Shown here: one piece after another, positions 19,492-29,848 of the stretch | How positions within the stretch are numbered: the first letter of the stretch is position 1 | Layout of the letters: each line of letters starts with the position of its first letter | Assembly: GCA_020736575.1 (NCBI GenBank) | Contig: JAGPYM010000024.1 | Span: 372,001 to 436,000, forward strand | Direction of reading: 5' to 3' | Source: Thelonectria olida | Taxonomy: Eukaryota > Ascomycota > Sordariomycetes > Hypocreales > Nectriaceae | Length of the DNA: 64,000 bases | Translations under genes and position numbers: made by a program | Notes under the pieces: generated by a model | What the model was told of the DNA's origin: nothing | What the model saw: only the letters and a program-made list of their open reading frames with translations | Database searches by the model: none

Positions 19492-21880
19492 ATGGCTTTG
19501 CCATGGCTGCATATTCAAAGAAACATCATCAACAATCAACCGTATCCAGTATTATATGAGAACACGAGTCTATTTTATGCCTTCCAGAAGACTCGACGCT
19601 TATTATTGGAAGTAGGTGAATCATCACCAATTGATACTTTAGGTTCGAGCAAGCTCCCTGGTGTTTGGCTAAAAAGATTGGATGACTTGACTACTATTGC
19701 TAAATACCGTCCTCACTACAATGGGGAAGAGCGGTGGAGCCCAGCGCCGGAAGGCTTCACCTCACATCAACTTGCACATCACCTAGGGCAAGACCATGAC
19801 CAAATTATGAGTCAAATATGTGGCAAGATCCTGGTGCCCTTCAGCATTGCGATTATTCTGTTCGCAGATAGTCTTGGTGGACTACAGCCGACGGTGGAAC
19901 TTCTTGCTCGCCTGCTGAAGCCCGACCCTGTCGCCCATTTTCAATCTTGTCCACGTCTGCTAGTTGTTCTTCGAGGAACGCCATGCGATGAAAGAGTGCT
20001 CGAACGTCTTATTACTGCTGAGATCTCATGTGTCTTTCGTAAATGCCACCCAGAAAGCCCACTCAGTGAGAGCGACGCTCTTCAGATGTGGTCGAGTCGA
20101 GTGGATCGTCTGCAGGTCATCAGCGACGAACCCTCAGAGATTGCCATTGCTATGAAGGAAATATCTCTCTCATGGAAAAAGCAGGGTTCCGACTACTCGG
20201 CAGTCAATTTTCACAAATTGATGCAGAGAGCCATCAATTGGTTTTGCCAAGGCCAAGGAGAAGCCTTTAACATTCTCGATGGTCTATGCATTCGCGACCC
20301 AGTTACGAAGCATGCCAAGGCTTATCTAGAGGAGTTCCTGAACAGAAAAGCACGCGATGGGTTTGATTACCTTGCAATTGCCGTTTCTTGCTTAGCCTAC
20401 CATATATACACTCTAAACGTCAGCGGTTTGTAGCCTGGCCTGTTAGAAGCGAGCACAATCACTAACAGGTTAGGATTTCACCCCAAGCTAGCATTCCAAA
20501 GCCTGAGTCGGGAGCTCTTTACGGGAACGCATTGGACGCCTCAAGAATATGAAAAATTAAGGCATCGCTTCTCTCAGATTACCTACCAGAAAAGCTCCCA
20601 GCAAATCGTCACATTTCATCTCAATTTTATTAGAAGCTTACCTATCGCCATGCCTGGATGTAGCATTTGTTTGCTAGGAGTTCCTATCCATGCTCTAGCA
20701 TGTCCTCATCGACTTTGCAACAATTGTGCGAGGATTTGGATGCGAGGTGCTCCTTTGAAATGCCCATTATGCTATGGGAGGGACGCAAAGACTCTTAACA
20801 TCAAACCTCTCACCGCGGTCCCCCGAGTTCTCCAACTCTCAGGTTCCGTTTCATCTTCACTCAAGTTTCTCCATGAGATCCGAAACCTGCTCTTCGGTCA
20901 TCTGGAAGATTACGTAGATTTGGTGATAGGCTCAGAGACTGGTTCGTCGTTCTTTCAGGTCCTAAAGTCATACAATAACAAGCTGACCAATGCTAGTTGC
21001 TGAGGTAGTTACAGGCTGCTTTTGTTATCATTTGTCCGTTCAAGAATGCGCAAGAGAGATTAAAAGGAGAGCCAAGAAACAATGTGTCTTGCGGTCCTCG
21101 CCAGTCATGATTCAAGGCCGTGTTTGTATTGCTATACATAACGGTCATCATTTCCGATGCAATTATCATCGAGAATCCTCAGTTAACAATCGCTTCAAGT
21201 TCTCACGCTTGTTTGAGGGTCTTTGTTTCAGTCATAGGCTAATTGAGGATTCAGGGCAGGTGGATGATGAATGCAAAGCTATTTGGGGCTCTAAAGCCCA
21301 ACTAAGGGTCCAAAAAGATGCGGAAACCGCTAAAGCCGCGGCTGGAAAGCTTTTTGCTTCACTATTCTATCTCGAGCTATGCCGATTTCCCGACTTCCGT
21401 TCGGTACCCGTCATGTGTGACGTGGATGTCAAATGCCGCTTAAACCCAGGCCAACATCTCAACGCTGTTGTTCACGAGATCCAACGGCAAAGGTTGAAAA
21501 TTCATTACAAGGGGTCCGGAACCTGGTTTCGAGACGACTTTTGCTCGACTAACTGGGAATTGATCAAAAGTCAGTCCCTTGATGGGTTCTCCAGACGATT
21601 AAGAATTCAAGTTCTATCACCACAAACTATCTTGCAGGTAGAAATTGACAGTCCCGTCCAAAAAAGATATCAAGAGAGAATCAGCATGGCCCCGACGCTA
21701 ATGGAGTTAATGGATGACCTGGCTTTGAGAAGATATCAAGTTGACCAGTTTAAGGTTCAGGGAGAGAGAATTGAAACTGATCTGAGTTGTATGAAAGATT
21801 CAGAGGTGCAATCACAACGGCGATCAAGTTTTAGGAATGAGATTGATCAACTCGAATGTTTGCTAAAGGAATGGAAATAA
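19492..21880 (+). CDS. Patatin-like (PLP) family protein with RING finger and dead active site
   Basis: Three exons, 19,492-20,425, 20,474-20,941 and 20,997-21,880, with introns of 48 and 55 bases that both keep frame; 761 residues. The order matches fungal PLP proteins: an N-terminal regulatory part (FADSLGGLQPTVELLARLL, CPRLLVVLRGTP), then a C3HC4 RING-like finger (C374, C377, C388, H390, C393, C396, C408, C411), then the patatin region and the conserved C-terminal extension (FPDFRSVPVMCDVDVKCRL, LEWK end). The patatin catalytic motifs are lost: the GGGxRG oxyanion loop reads SGSVSSS (434-440), the GTSSG nucleophile motif reads GSETV (464-468), and no DGG motif is seen. The frame itself is undamaged, so the loss of catalysis may be old and tolerated. 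Active PLPs hydrolyse acyl lipids and are frequent Starship cargo and incompatibility genes. Confidence 0.8.
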
Positions 21881-21980
21881 CAACATAGTCTTGAGAACCA
21901 GCTCTGCGTCCAGCGTCTATTTACACTAATATTGACAAAACACTTCAATCAAAAACGGTTGACCCCTTGTGAGCGAGTGA

Positions 21981-22643
21981 TCATCTTCCGACGATGGCCC
22001 TCTGCCCCATGGTCAGGGGGGCCTTTCTCTTCCTCGTGTAGTGTGCAATGTCGCGTGGGCGGGTAAATTCGTGGCTAGCAGCCCGCATTTTCTGATCGCG
22101 GCTAATAGCATTGCCATTGCGGGCCTGCGATCCAGCCTTGCCGTCACCGGTCAAGGAATCAGTGTGAGACGACTTTGGAAGATGAAATACTGGCTCCGAG
22201 ATGCTGGGGTTGGGAAGAATCGGCGGCATGTCAGGAAACGGAGTTCCCTGGCGTGGCTCAGGGGACTGCCTTTCAGAAGTGGAAGCTGCCAGGGCCAGAA
22301 GCCGCTCATCGGACTGACTGCTCTCAGAGCTTGCCATTCTTGGTGGGGTGACTGAAGACCCGGAGCAGGTTGACTGCTCACTCAGACGGTCGGCGACTGT
22401 ATCAAAGTGATCAGGCCCCACAGCCCTGATGCCAGCATTTTCTAGGAATGCGTGGAGCTCCGGCCATTCCCTCTCGTTATGGGAGGCGTAGGCGCGAGTG
22501 TTCCCAACGTCCATACCGCAATCAGGTTGGACAATAATAGCAACTCGAGGGTGCAATAAATTGAAAAGGGTATTTCCTTTTTTGAACAGACCGACAGTTC
22601 GGATGTTGAATGTGCGACTGGGTGTATTCGGAATGCGAGACAT
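21981..22643 (-). CDS. MADS-box-like protein
   Basis: Intronless 220-residue frame from the ATG at 22,643. Residues 1-55 resemble a MADS (SRF-type) DNA-binding domain: IRTVGLFKKGNTLFNLL parallels the usual xRxxGLFKKAxELSxLC helix and HPRVAIIVQPDCG parallels the following strand, with a later RAYAS where MADS boxes have YxFxS. The basic N-terminal residues that touch the DNA backbone are poorly kept (SRIPNTPSRTFN). The rest is Ser/Pro-rich, ending in a basic stretch (HYTRKRKAPLTMGQRAIVGR) that may be a nuclear signal. It is convergent with the PLP gene (100-base gap). A divergent MADS transcription factor is the best guess. Confidence 0.5.
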   Translation of the reverse strand: MSRIPNTPSRTFNIRTVGLFKKGNTLFNLLHPRVAIIVQPDCGMDVGNTRAYASHNEREWPELHAFLENAGIRAVGPDHFDTVADRLSEQSTCSGSSVTPPRMASSESSQSDERLLALAASTSERQSPEPRQGTPFPDMPPILPNPSISEPVFHLPKSSHTDSLTGDGKAGSQARNGNAISRDQKMRAASHEFTRPRDIAHYTRKRKAPLTMGQRAIVGR

Positions 22644-22739
22644 GATGCTTGCCAGAAAGGGGTAAAGACAAAAATCTGTGTTTGTTCTTGGTCTTCTTTG
22701 TGTACAAGATCCTGTCCTGATGCTTCTAGACTCTATTTA

Positions 22740-23062
22740 TCTTGAAACAAAAAACCAACTTATATCTTATAAAGTAGAGTTGATCGTAACCGCATTCAGA
22801 TGATTGGGTAGACTCGGAATGTCCTGATTGGCCCAGACGTTTGTTCCTAAACTTATGCTAAACTTAGAACTGCTATCAGCCTACTGTGATCTAGTATTTG
22901 ATTTGAGTATTTAGCACTGAAAACCAATCATAATCGCTGCTCCGTTTGGCCAATTAAATGCCGAGCACAACCGCGGTTGTGTTGGCCCAAATATAGTAGA
23001 CGCAGACAATATGCTGCTCCAATGAGGATCTTCTGGGCGCTCACACCGCGGGGTCAGGAAGA
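22740..23062. promoter_or_regulatory. Divergent promoter between the MADS-like and FRE genes
   Basis: About 320 bases between two head-to-head starts. It contains ATTGG near 22,805 and 22,827 and CCAAT near 22,923 and 22,950, so it is CCAAT-rich on both strands. The TTTAT/ATAAATA near 22,733 may be the minus-strand TATA element. Confidence 0.35.
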
Positions 23063-25102
23063 ATGAGCCGATTGTGTCATTTGGGCCTGAAAACCAAAGA
23101 CAACTGTCGGAAGTCGTCGGTGTTAACCTGTGTCACGCTCTTTGCTCAGGACAATAACGCATCGAACCAGTATCAAGCCCGGGCACAAACACCAGAAATG
23201 CTGTCATACTGGAGCCGTCGCGTTGTATTTTTGTACCTTTTGCGACCCTGGAGACTTCCCAGGTTGATCATCGACAGTCTGTCCCGCCCAGCGTACATAT
23301 GGGATCACAAGAGGATAACAGCGGCCCAATTTACCCTTCTTTTGGCGTGGTTCGGGCTCAATGTGGCGTTTCTTACTGTTCGCTGGGAATTCCCACGAGA
23401 GAAAAGAGCTGCGCTCGCGGCCGCTATCAACCTCACTCCCGTGATCCTGGGTGGAAGAACCTGCTTGGTTGCTGATGCCATAGGCATATCGCTTCAGTCG
23501 TATTATTTACTTCATCATTGGCTAGCAAGACTCTCATTTGTCGAAATGGGGCTACACGCCATCATCCACACCAAGCAGCAGAAGACCTGGACAGCCTCAT
23601 CTGCGATGGGCCTGACGGTATCCCCCCACAGTCCTCATATGTATTTGAACTGACAGTATCTAGGCGATGATTTTGTGTGTTATTATTACGGCCTCGTCTA
23701 CCAGATTTACTAGGAACCGCTCTATTGCCTTCGCATGGTCTCACAGGGCACTAGCAACTGCGATGCTTTGTGCACTCTTAGCGCATTTATGGCTTATGCG
23801 ATTCCGCGATGGTTTAGTGGCTAAGTTGTTGATCTCTGGAGTCGTTTTCATTTGGCCTTTGTCGCTCTTGCGTCGTTGGAGACGACGCCGGGAAGCTCGT
23901 GCCACCATTCACAAGCTGTGGGTTGGAGGGTTTAACAACGAAAATTCCCAGTACACCAGAGCAGCTTTACTGAAGATTCCGCTGGCAAGGGATATCCTCG
24001 TATACCCCGGCGCGTACTTCTACGTGATGTTCGACCGCCAACCATTCTGGAGGCGATATCATGGGCCACCGATGATGGTGTATGACTGGAAGACACCACC
24101 AGAGCCATTGGCGTGGAATGAGAGCAAGCTATCGACGTCTGAGCTGACGTTTTTAGTTGAAGATAGGCCCTCCGTGTCCTCCACACTCTCCCAGCTGGAG
24201 GCTTCCGTTACTCTCGATGGACCGTACGGCCAAAATCCGAACCTCGAAAGTTTCGACAGTGTGATTCTAATTGCCCAAGGTATTGGGATTGCTGGAATTA
24301 TGCCGTTAGCGTTCGCAATAGCGGAACGAAGAAACTACGACCGCATCAAAAAGGAAGAAATGAGGTCTGAAGATTCAACCCCAGAGCTCAATGCACGGCT
24401 GCATCTTGACCGGACAAGGCGGCTCACGCTTATCTGGACGATGGAAGATAACAACCAGCTAGAATGGGCTGTTGAGCAGATCGATCGGCTCTTTGACCTA
24501 GATCCAAAATCTGTGAGACGCTGTCTACCAGATTCACAGCTTCTGCTAATGATCCTCAGGGACTTCTTCATGCCTGGATCTACGAGCCTGACAAGCCCGA
24601 CGACAGCAAAATCCAAGATCCTAGAACCCCTCTAAAGGCGGCCCAGGCATTTAAAGACCATTGTCGGCTCGTACATGTGCCCAAAGCGAGGCGTAACGCA
24701 GCGCTGGAACAACAGACAGATTCGCTGCTAATGACGTCGCCAGGCGACGTTGCGATTGCCGGTAAGTCAGAATCAAATCCAAGTGATATATTAGCTCAAT
24801 TTCCTATAGTTTGTGGTACGGCCGACTTCAGACAAACCGTTAGAGATATTACTTGGGTGTACCCACGGCAGGCTCGCTTCTTCGAACTGGAGCACCAGCC
24901 TCACTCCACCTCAGCCAACCGCGAGAATAGTTCACCTACCCGCCCCCATAGTGAGGGTCTACGTTCCTTCGCATCCAGCTTAGAGGATGAAGTGAGACTT
25001 TCACGATTGCCCCGCAAGGAAGTGAGGCAACAACGGGTCCAGGTTCAGCATGTACACATTCATCAGGAGACAAGCCTTGCGGGATCAATTAGAATGTCAT
25101 GA
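23063..25102 (+). CDS. Ferric reductase-like transmembrane protein (FRE)
   Basis: Four exons, 23,063-23,617, 23,664-24,512, 24,560-24,761 and 24,810-25,102, with introns of 46-48 bases keeping frame; 632 residues. The membrane part has the bis-haem His pairs spaced 13-14 residues apart in two helices (His152/His165 in YYLLHHWLARLSFVEMGLHA; His212/His226 in WSHRALATAMLCALLAH), preceded by the family motif INLTPVILGGRT. The cytosolic part has an FAD-binding barrel (VYPGAYFYVMF, 298-308), GPYG at 371-374, the NAD(P)H-binding GIGIAG at 391-396 and the closing VCGTADFRQTVRD near 537. The usual HPF flavin motif reads HGPP, a deviation. It would pass electrons from NAD(P)H to extracellular Fe3+ for iron uptake. 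The start is uncertain, as an upstream exon is possible. FRE genes are typical Starship cargo. Confidence 0.82.
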
Positions 25103-25253
25103 AATGCACAAAGCAAGTTTGCTGTGCAGCTCATTTTCTATAGTCAATACAGAGAGGCTCGAGCCGGCTCGAGATTTACAAAAAATAAAACATTCCTCTT
25201 TAGCCACCGCAGCGCAGGGGGGCCACTCTAGCAATGTGAAAGCACTCAAGGTC

Positions 25254-25856
25254 TTATATTCCACCTGAGTGACTGTGAAACGGATCATGCAAAAATTCTC
25301 CCAGATACTTGAGGTTAGGGATTAGAACTTCTAGGAGCAACAAACGCCTGGCCTGTGATTCTGGATTAGGATCACGTGCTCCATTCCGGAATGAGATTAT
25401 ATCGACGAGAAGGTGTTGTAATGTGTCTGCAATGCGTCGAATGAGGCACCAAGTATGGGTAATATCGGCCACAAGATTGCCGTCCCGAATCAGTTGTTGT
25501 AAATGGAGTTCATTGACATGAAGTGGGTTGGTAAGGGTAGCTCGGGCTATATTATCTGACCCCAGTATGCCAAGCACACTCCACTGTTGGTTTTGAAGAG
25601 CTTCCTTGACCGATTCTTCGAAGGATGGGGCAAACAAGTAATAGGAGTCTGAGGTATCCCTGTTGGTTTGTGAACTGATGAAGTTCATCACCCGTGAATT
25701 CAGGTTCTGGCCATTTTCAAAGGCAGATGGGTCGCGGTTTTCGTTATCGGAGTCAATGAATGTCCCAGCGTCATTGCTATCGACGCCGTTGGCGACATCT
25801 TCATGGTACATCCCATTAGGGGTTCTATCATGATATTCGTCAACGCCGTTCTCCAT
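25254..25856 (-). CDS. Unknown acidic protein (200 aa)
   Basis: Intronless, ATG at 25,856. The N-terminal 60 residues are acidic and Asn-rich (MENGVDEYHDRTPNG; DNENRDPSAFENGQN). The C-terminal 130 residues look helical and globular (SFEESVKEALQNQQWSVLG, LHLQQLIRDGNLVADITHT, TLQHLLVDIISFRNG, ending in a Leu-rich helix). No family recognised. It shares a 304-base divergent promoter with the giant proline-rich gene, and each side has its own TATA box, so the two are likely co-expressed. Confidence 0.6.
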   Translation of the reverse strand: MENGVDEYHDRTPNGMYHEDVANGVDSNDAGTFIDSDNENRDPSAFENGQNLNSRVMNFISSQTNRDTSDSYYLFAPSFEESVKEALQNQQWSVLGILGSDNIARATLTNPLHVNELHLQQLIRDGNLVADITHTWCLIRRIADTLQHLLVDIISFRNGARDPNPESQARRLLLLEVLIPNLKYLGEFLHDPFHSHSGGI

Positions 25857-25900
25857 GGTTGTGATTTGTGGTGATCATAGGCTCAGCGCGGCCGCATTCC

Positions 25901-25910
25901 TATACTTATA
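25901..25910 (-). promoter_or_regulatory. TATA box of the 200-residue acidic gene
   Basis: TATAAGTATA on the minus strand, about 45-55 bases upstream of the ATG at 25,856. Confidence 0.5.
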
Positions 25911-26095
25911 GGGGAGGGTGTGGGGAATACCTATGCATATAAGCTGGAAACCATTTCTAGTGAGCAGAGTTTAAATCCCAATAACCATAAGACAGAAAGA
26001 TGATTTTGGTAATCGTGTTAGTGTTTGGTGAAGACAGGCTTCAACATCCAGTTCTCGGTAACGATAAAAAGGGAAGAAAGAGTGGGCCTCAAAGG

Positions 26096-26105
26096 TATAT
26101 AAATA
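26096..26105 (+). promoter_or_regulatory. TATA box of the proline-rich giant gene
   Basis: TATATAAATA, 56-65 bases upstream of the ATG at 26,161; the strongest TATA match in the window. Confidence 0.6.
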
Positions 26106-26160
26106 AGCCCCCTATCCAGTTCTCTCGAATTCTCATCAACGGCAACGACGACACAACAAC

Positions 26161-29100
26161 ATGGATCGAGAGAGGTTGGAAAGGCTTGCGCGGCAGTTGC
26201 TGCGGCTCAAAGCGTCAACTCATGAACATCAGCATCTCATTACTGAAGAAGATGTGAATCGGGCCAACCATCTTGGTGTAAACCCAGAGCAGAAAACATC
26301 GGCGAGGGAAGCAGACTTTCTCAAAACTTGGGAGACCACATCGAACTTAGAAAGAGACTTGGAGAAATGGCGTACTGATGTTGACCAAGTCTTACTCCCG
26401 GAAAGGTTGAAAGTCATTGGACGGCAGTTGATGCGCTACTACAAAAACAAAGGTCTGGTCGGCAGCGACGTCGAGAACGACACCATCTTTGCAACACATC
26501 TCGAGGCATATCCAGAAACAAAGGCCACCAAAGACGAGGCAGACTTCCCAGACACTTGGGTCAACGACGAGATGTTCAATCGCGACTTGGAAAACTGGCG
26601 CAGTCGGGTCAAAGATTTCTTGCCAAACAAAGAGGTCCAATCCAGCCTCCTTAAACGAGTTCAAGGATATCTTGGCTGGCCTGCTCAGGCTGGGTCTAGT
26701 GAACGAACCTCAGAGGGTGATGATCAATCCTTGCAGAATAAGACACCGCCTCATACTCAAGGACCCACCGTATCCATACTTTCTAAACCGCCACAAGTAA
26801 CATCTAAAGATCCTATGCGACAAGACGACTCAGACAAAGAGTCAGACACCTGGCTCACCTCGACATCCAGTTCACCGAAAAATCCTATTCCACAAGGAGA
26901 CAAAGAGTCAGACATCTCGACATCCAGTTCACCGAAGGGTGCAGAGCATAATCCTATTTCTATTTCTTCTACTGCAGAAAGCTCTCCAGACCCCCTGGCA
27001 TCCGAGTCACCGAAAGGCACGGAGTATAATCCTATTTCTATTCCTTCCACCGCAAGAAACACCTCGTCTCCGCAAGCACAAGGGGAAATTCGGGACCGAA
27101 GCGAGCAGTCATCTGTTCGTAATTCGCCGAAAGAAGCTAGTGCGAAAGCTCTTGGTAAAAGACCTGCTACAAGTCCGTCACCATCTTCGCCAGAACCCCA
27201 GGGCCACGGTTCTAGTGCAAACACCAGCCACAGTGAATCAAATGCGAGTACAGTTAAACCAGCGGCCAGTAAGGAGAATACTTATATCTATCGAGCATTG
27301 AAGTCCAAATTGGAACGCCAGTCAGAAGAGGGCGTACTCGAAATCATCATTTCATTTATCACAGAGGCGTTGCAGCTTGATGATACGGTGGCTACGATGC
27401 GGATCGCGATCGGCAGCAGCGTGAGACGTGTCGGAGAATTGGTCTTTCGTTTAGCCTCATTGAGGCGCTTAGACGAAATGATCACCAGAGATTTTTCACA
27501 TTTCTTTGTAGGAGGGTTTGATGAGAATGATACAGACAGAGTCAGTGAACTGAGAAGTATTCTTGATCGGACCAGTCTTATGGAGATTCTTGGCCTCGCA
27601 TTAGACTTGTCAAATCTTATTACCGGCAACGATAGATATGCTGCAGTAGCAGTTATCGACTACTTCGATTTGCCACATCCTCGCAGCAAAAGCGGTAGTA
27701 CACCTCCTCCTCCACCTCCTCCCGGTGGTCCTCCACCTCCCCCTCCTGGTGGTCCTCCCCCTCCTGGTGGTCCTCCCCCTCCTGGTGGTCCTCCACCTCC
27801 CACTCCTAGTGGTCCTCCCCCTAATGGTCCTCCCCCTAGTGGTCCTCCACCTCCTGGTGGTCCTCCACCTCCTGGTGGTCCTCCACCTCCTGGTGGTCCT
27901 CCACCTCCTGGTGGTCCTCCACCTCCTGGTGGTCCTCCACCTCCTGGTGATCCTCCACCTCCCCCTCCTGGTGGTCCTCCACCTCCCCCTCCTGGTGGCC
28001 CTCCCCCTGGTGGTCCTCCCCCTAGTGGTCCTCCTCCTGGTGGTCCTCCACCTCCTAGTGGTCCTCCACCTCCTGGTGATCCTCCACCTCCCCCTCCTGG
28101 TGGTCCTCCCCCTCCCCCTCCTGGTGGTCCACCACCTCAAGAAGGATGTATTGTGCTTTCATTCGACCCTAGAATATGGGAGCTGAGTCATCCAGCTGAC
28201 GATCAAGGGTTTATGGAAAGGCCGCCATGCCTCTTTCGAGGAAAGCCCCTTAAAGAAGATCGCATTGAAGCGCCATCTCAGTTTTCTAACTTATGGTGGG
28301 AAGTGGAAGATCCTGCCAATGAGTGTACGAAACTATGGGGCCTCTTGAAGGGGCAAACTAAGGGAGGATCATATCGATTCCAAATTCCTGGAAACGGAAA
28401 AGCAAGAAATGTAATTCATTCAAAGAATGAGTACCCTGAGGTCGAGTTCACTTTTGGGTCAAAAACTAACATTCCCTTCCTCAACTACGGAAACATCCGT
28501 CAGCTCAAAACTGATATAGTGGAGAACATGCCCCGTGAAGTTGCCTATGAAGTTTCAAAGTCAACATCCCGAAAGGGAGACGCGCTACTCATTTGGGATG
28601 GCGATATCCACTTCAGCAGAAGTGATGTTCAGAAGCGATGTGGAAGAAATAAAACAGAAAGCGCCTTAGAATCTTTTGGAAGGCCATACTGGAATTATGC
28701 TAAGCCTCTTGAAGATATACCCGATCAGCTTGTGGAAGAGAAGCGAGCAGCACGAAGTCAGTCCGAAGCCCGGGAGCAGTCTCTTCTTGACAGATCTGGG
28801 CAAAGGGCACAATCTGAACCAATTCAAAGTCAACAACATTGGCAGGTTCATCCGGATCCAAGAGCACAGTCTGAGCCACTTCCAAATCGACGATATGATC
28901 TGAACCCGAGGGCACAACCTCCACCGGTTCATAGTCAGCAGCTTCACCAGGTTCGTTCGGATCCAAGGGCACAGTCCCAACCGCTTCCAAGTGGCCCAAC
29001 CTCGAGGCCACAGTTTCAATCGAGTTCAAGCCAACAGCGGGGTTATGTGAATCAAATGCCACAGCCTCCACCGGTTCATAGTCAGCAGCTTCACCAGGTT

Positions 29101-29736
29101 CGTTGGGATCCAAGGGCACAGTCCCAACCGCTTCCAAGTGGCCCAACCTCGAGGCCACAGTTTCAATCGAGTTCAAGCCAACAGCGGGGTTATGTGAATC
29201 AAATGCCACAACTATTCCAAGTTTCTCAACAGCCTACTCGAGCTCCTCAACCCCCCAGGCACCAGCAAGACTGGCGTTCGGGTGGATATTCCGGGACGTT
29301 TCAAGGCCAATTCGATCCCCAATTCCAGGAAGAAGATGCTGGTATTTTACCATCAAGGGAACAAGGAAGTAGACCTCCAGACCCGAGACTCCAATCTCAC
29401 TCACGTCACGGTTACGGCAATCCAGGACTGAGGTTCTCGGCTGGGGCACCAGAGCCGCGAGCTCCATCTCAGCGCCAATATCCCACTAGAAGTTACGAAC
29501 CTCAGCCGGAAGAGATGTTCTCACAGCAAGCAGGTCCCAGCTCTCAATTTTACCGACAAGACATAGCGAATATGCCCAATAGGCAGATAAGGGAGGCCAG
29601 ACTTAAGCATTTTGAAGGAGATGGTTTTATTAGGCCTCCTAGATGGCACCAAACGGGGCAGATTCAGGAGCCTACACCTCCCTGGGACGGTGAATATGAG
29701 GACGGAGATGATAGATATTTCAGTTACGGTTCATAG
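26161..29736 (+). CDS. Proline-rich scaffold-like protein (1191 aa)
   Basis: A single exon of 3.6 kb. Residues 1-160 contain two tandem ~75-residue helical repeats (LERLARQLLRLKAS...ERDLEKWRTDVDQVLLPE and LKVIGRQLMRYYKN...NRDLENWRSRVKDFLPNK). A Ser-rich acidic region follows with short repeats (SPKGAEHNPISIS; SPKGTEYNPISIP). Residues ~375-510 are a helical domain (IYRALKSKLERQSEEGVLE). Residues ~513-660 are a formin-like polyproline tract of PPPPGG units. Residues ~662-860 are an unrecognised globular domain (SFDPRIWELSHP, FSNLWWEVEDP). The tail is Gln/Pro-rich with two copies of a 49-residue unit. No FH2 domain is present, so it is not a formin. The design suggests a multivalent scaffold that could bind profilin, SH3 or WW domains. 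Family unknown. Confidence 0.7.
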   Translation: MDRERLERLARQLLRLKASTHEHQHLITEEDVNRANHLGVNPEQKTSAREADFLKTWETTSNLERDLEKWRTDVDQVLLPERLKVIGRQLMRYYKNKGLVGSDVENDTIFATHLEAYPETKATKDEADFPDTWVNDEMFNRDLENWRSRVKDFLPNKEVQSSLLKRVQGYLGWPAQAGSSERTSEGDDQSLQNKTPPHTQGPTVSILSKPPQVTSKDPMRQDDSDKESDTWLTSTSSSPKNPIPQGDKESDISTSSSPKGAEHNPISISSTAESSPDPLASESPKGTEYNPISIPSTARNTSSPQAQGEIRDRSEQSSVRNSPKEASAKALGKRPATSPSPSSPEPQGHGSSANTSHSESNASTVKPAASKENTYIYRALKSKLERQSEEGVLEIIISFITEALQLDDTVATMRIAIGSSVRRVGELVFRLASLRRLDEMITRDFSHFFVGGFDENDTDRVSELRSILDRTSLMEILGLALDLSNLITGNDRYAAVAVIDYFDLPHPRSKSGSTPPPPPPPGGPPPPPPGGPPPPGGPPPPGGPPPPTPSGPPPNGPPPSGPPPPGGPPPPGGPPPPGGPPPPGGPPPPGGPPPPGDPPPPPPGGPPPPPPGGPPPGGPPPSGPPPGGPPPPSGPPPPGDPPPPPPGGPPPPPPGGPPPQEGCIVLSFDPRIWELSHPADDQGFMERPPCLFRGKPLKEDRIEAPSQFSNLWWEVEDPANECTKLWGLLKGQTKGGSYRFQIPGNGKARNVIHSKNEYPEVEFTFGSKTNIPFLNYGNIRQLKTDIVENMPREVAYEVSKSTSRKGDALLIWDGDIHFSRSDVQKRCGRNKTESALESFGRPYWNYAKPLEDIPDQLVEEKRAARSQSEAREQSLLDRSGQRAQSEPIQSQQHWQVHPDPRAQSEPLPNRRYDLNPRAQPPPVHSQQLHQVRSDPRAQSQPLPSGPTSRPQFQSSSSQQRGYVNQMPQPPPVHSQQLHQVRWDPRAQSQPLPSGPTSRPQFQSSSSQQRGYVNQMPQLFQVSQQPTRAPQPPRHQQDWRSGGYSGTFQGQFDPQFQEEDAGILPSREQGSRPPDPRLQSHSRHGYGNPGLRFSAGAPEPRAPSQRQYPTRSYEPQPEEMFSQQAGPSSQFYRQDIANMPNRQIREARLKHFEGDGFIRPPRWHQTGQIQEPTPPWDGEYEDGDDRYFSYGS
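27705..28135 (+). repeat. Polyproline-encoding minisatellite
   Basis: CCTCCTGGTGGT-type units (mostly 12 and 15-18 bases) repeat for about 430 bases inside the proline-rich gene. The strong strand bias (C/T on plus) keeps all other frames open and produces Leu/Val-rich and Arg/Trp-rich artefact frames on both strands. Confidence 0.9.
28918..29211 (+). repeat. 147-base tandem duplication inside the coding region
   Basis: Two nearly identical units start at 28,918 and 29,065 (CCTCCACCGGTTCATAGTCA), encoding two copies of a 49-residue Gln/Pro-rich segment. Very few differences (for example TCGG/TGGG near the start) point to a recent in-frame duplication. Confidence 0.9.
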
Positions 29737-29848
29737 ATGAATTTAGATAGTTTGCTAATCAAAGAGCTGGTCTCCATATTTTCTCAAACTAGCTCTCATT
29801 CTGGGACAACCGACGTTTCTTCACCAGTCGCTCTTCAACCAAGGCTTC

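Noticed and set aside
27610..28186. Minus-strand Arg/Trp/Thr-rich frame and plus-strand Leu/Val-rich frame over the polyproline tract
   Set aside because: Shadows of the repetitive CCTCCTGGTGGT coding sequence of the proline-rich protein.
26161..29736. Formin identification for the 1191-residue protein
   Set aside because: The polyproline tract resembles FH1, but no FH2 or GTPase-binding domain is present.
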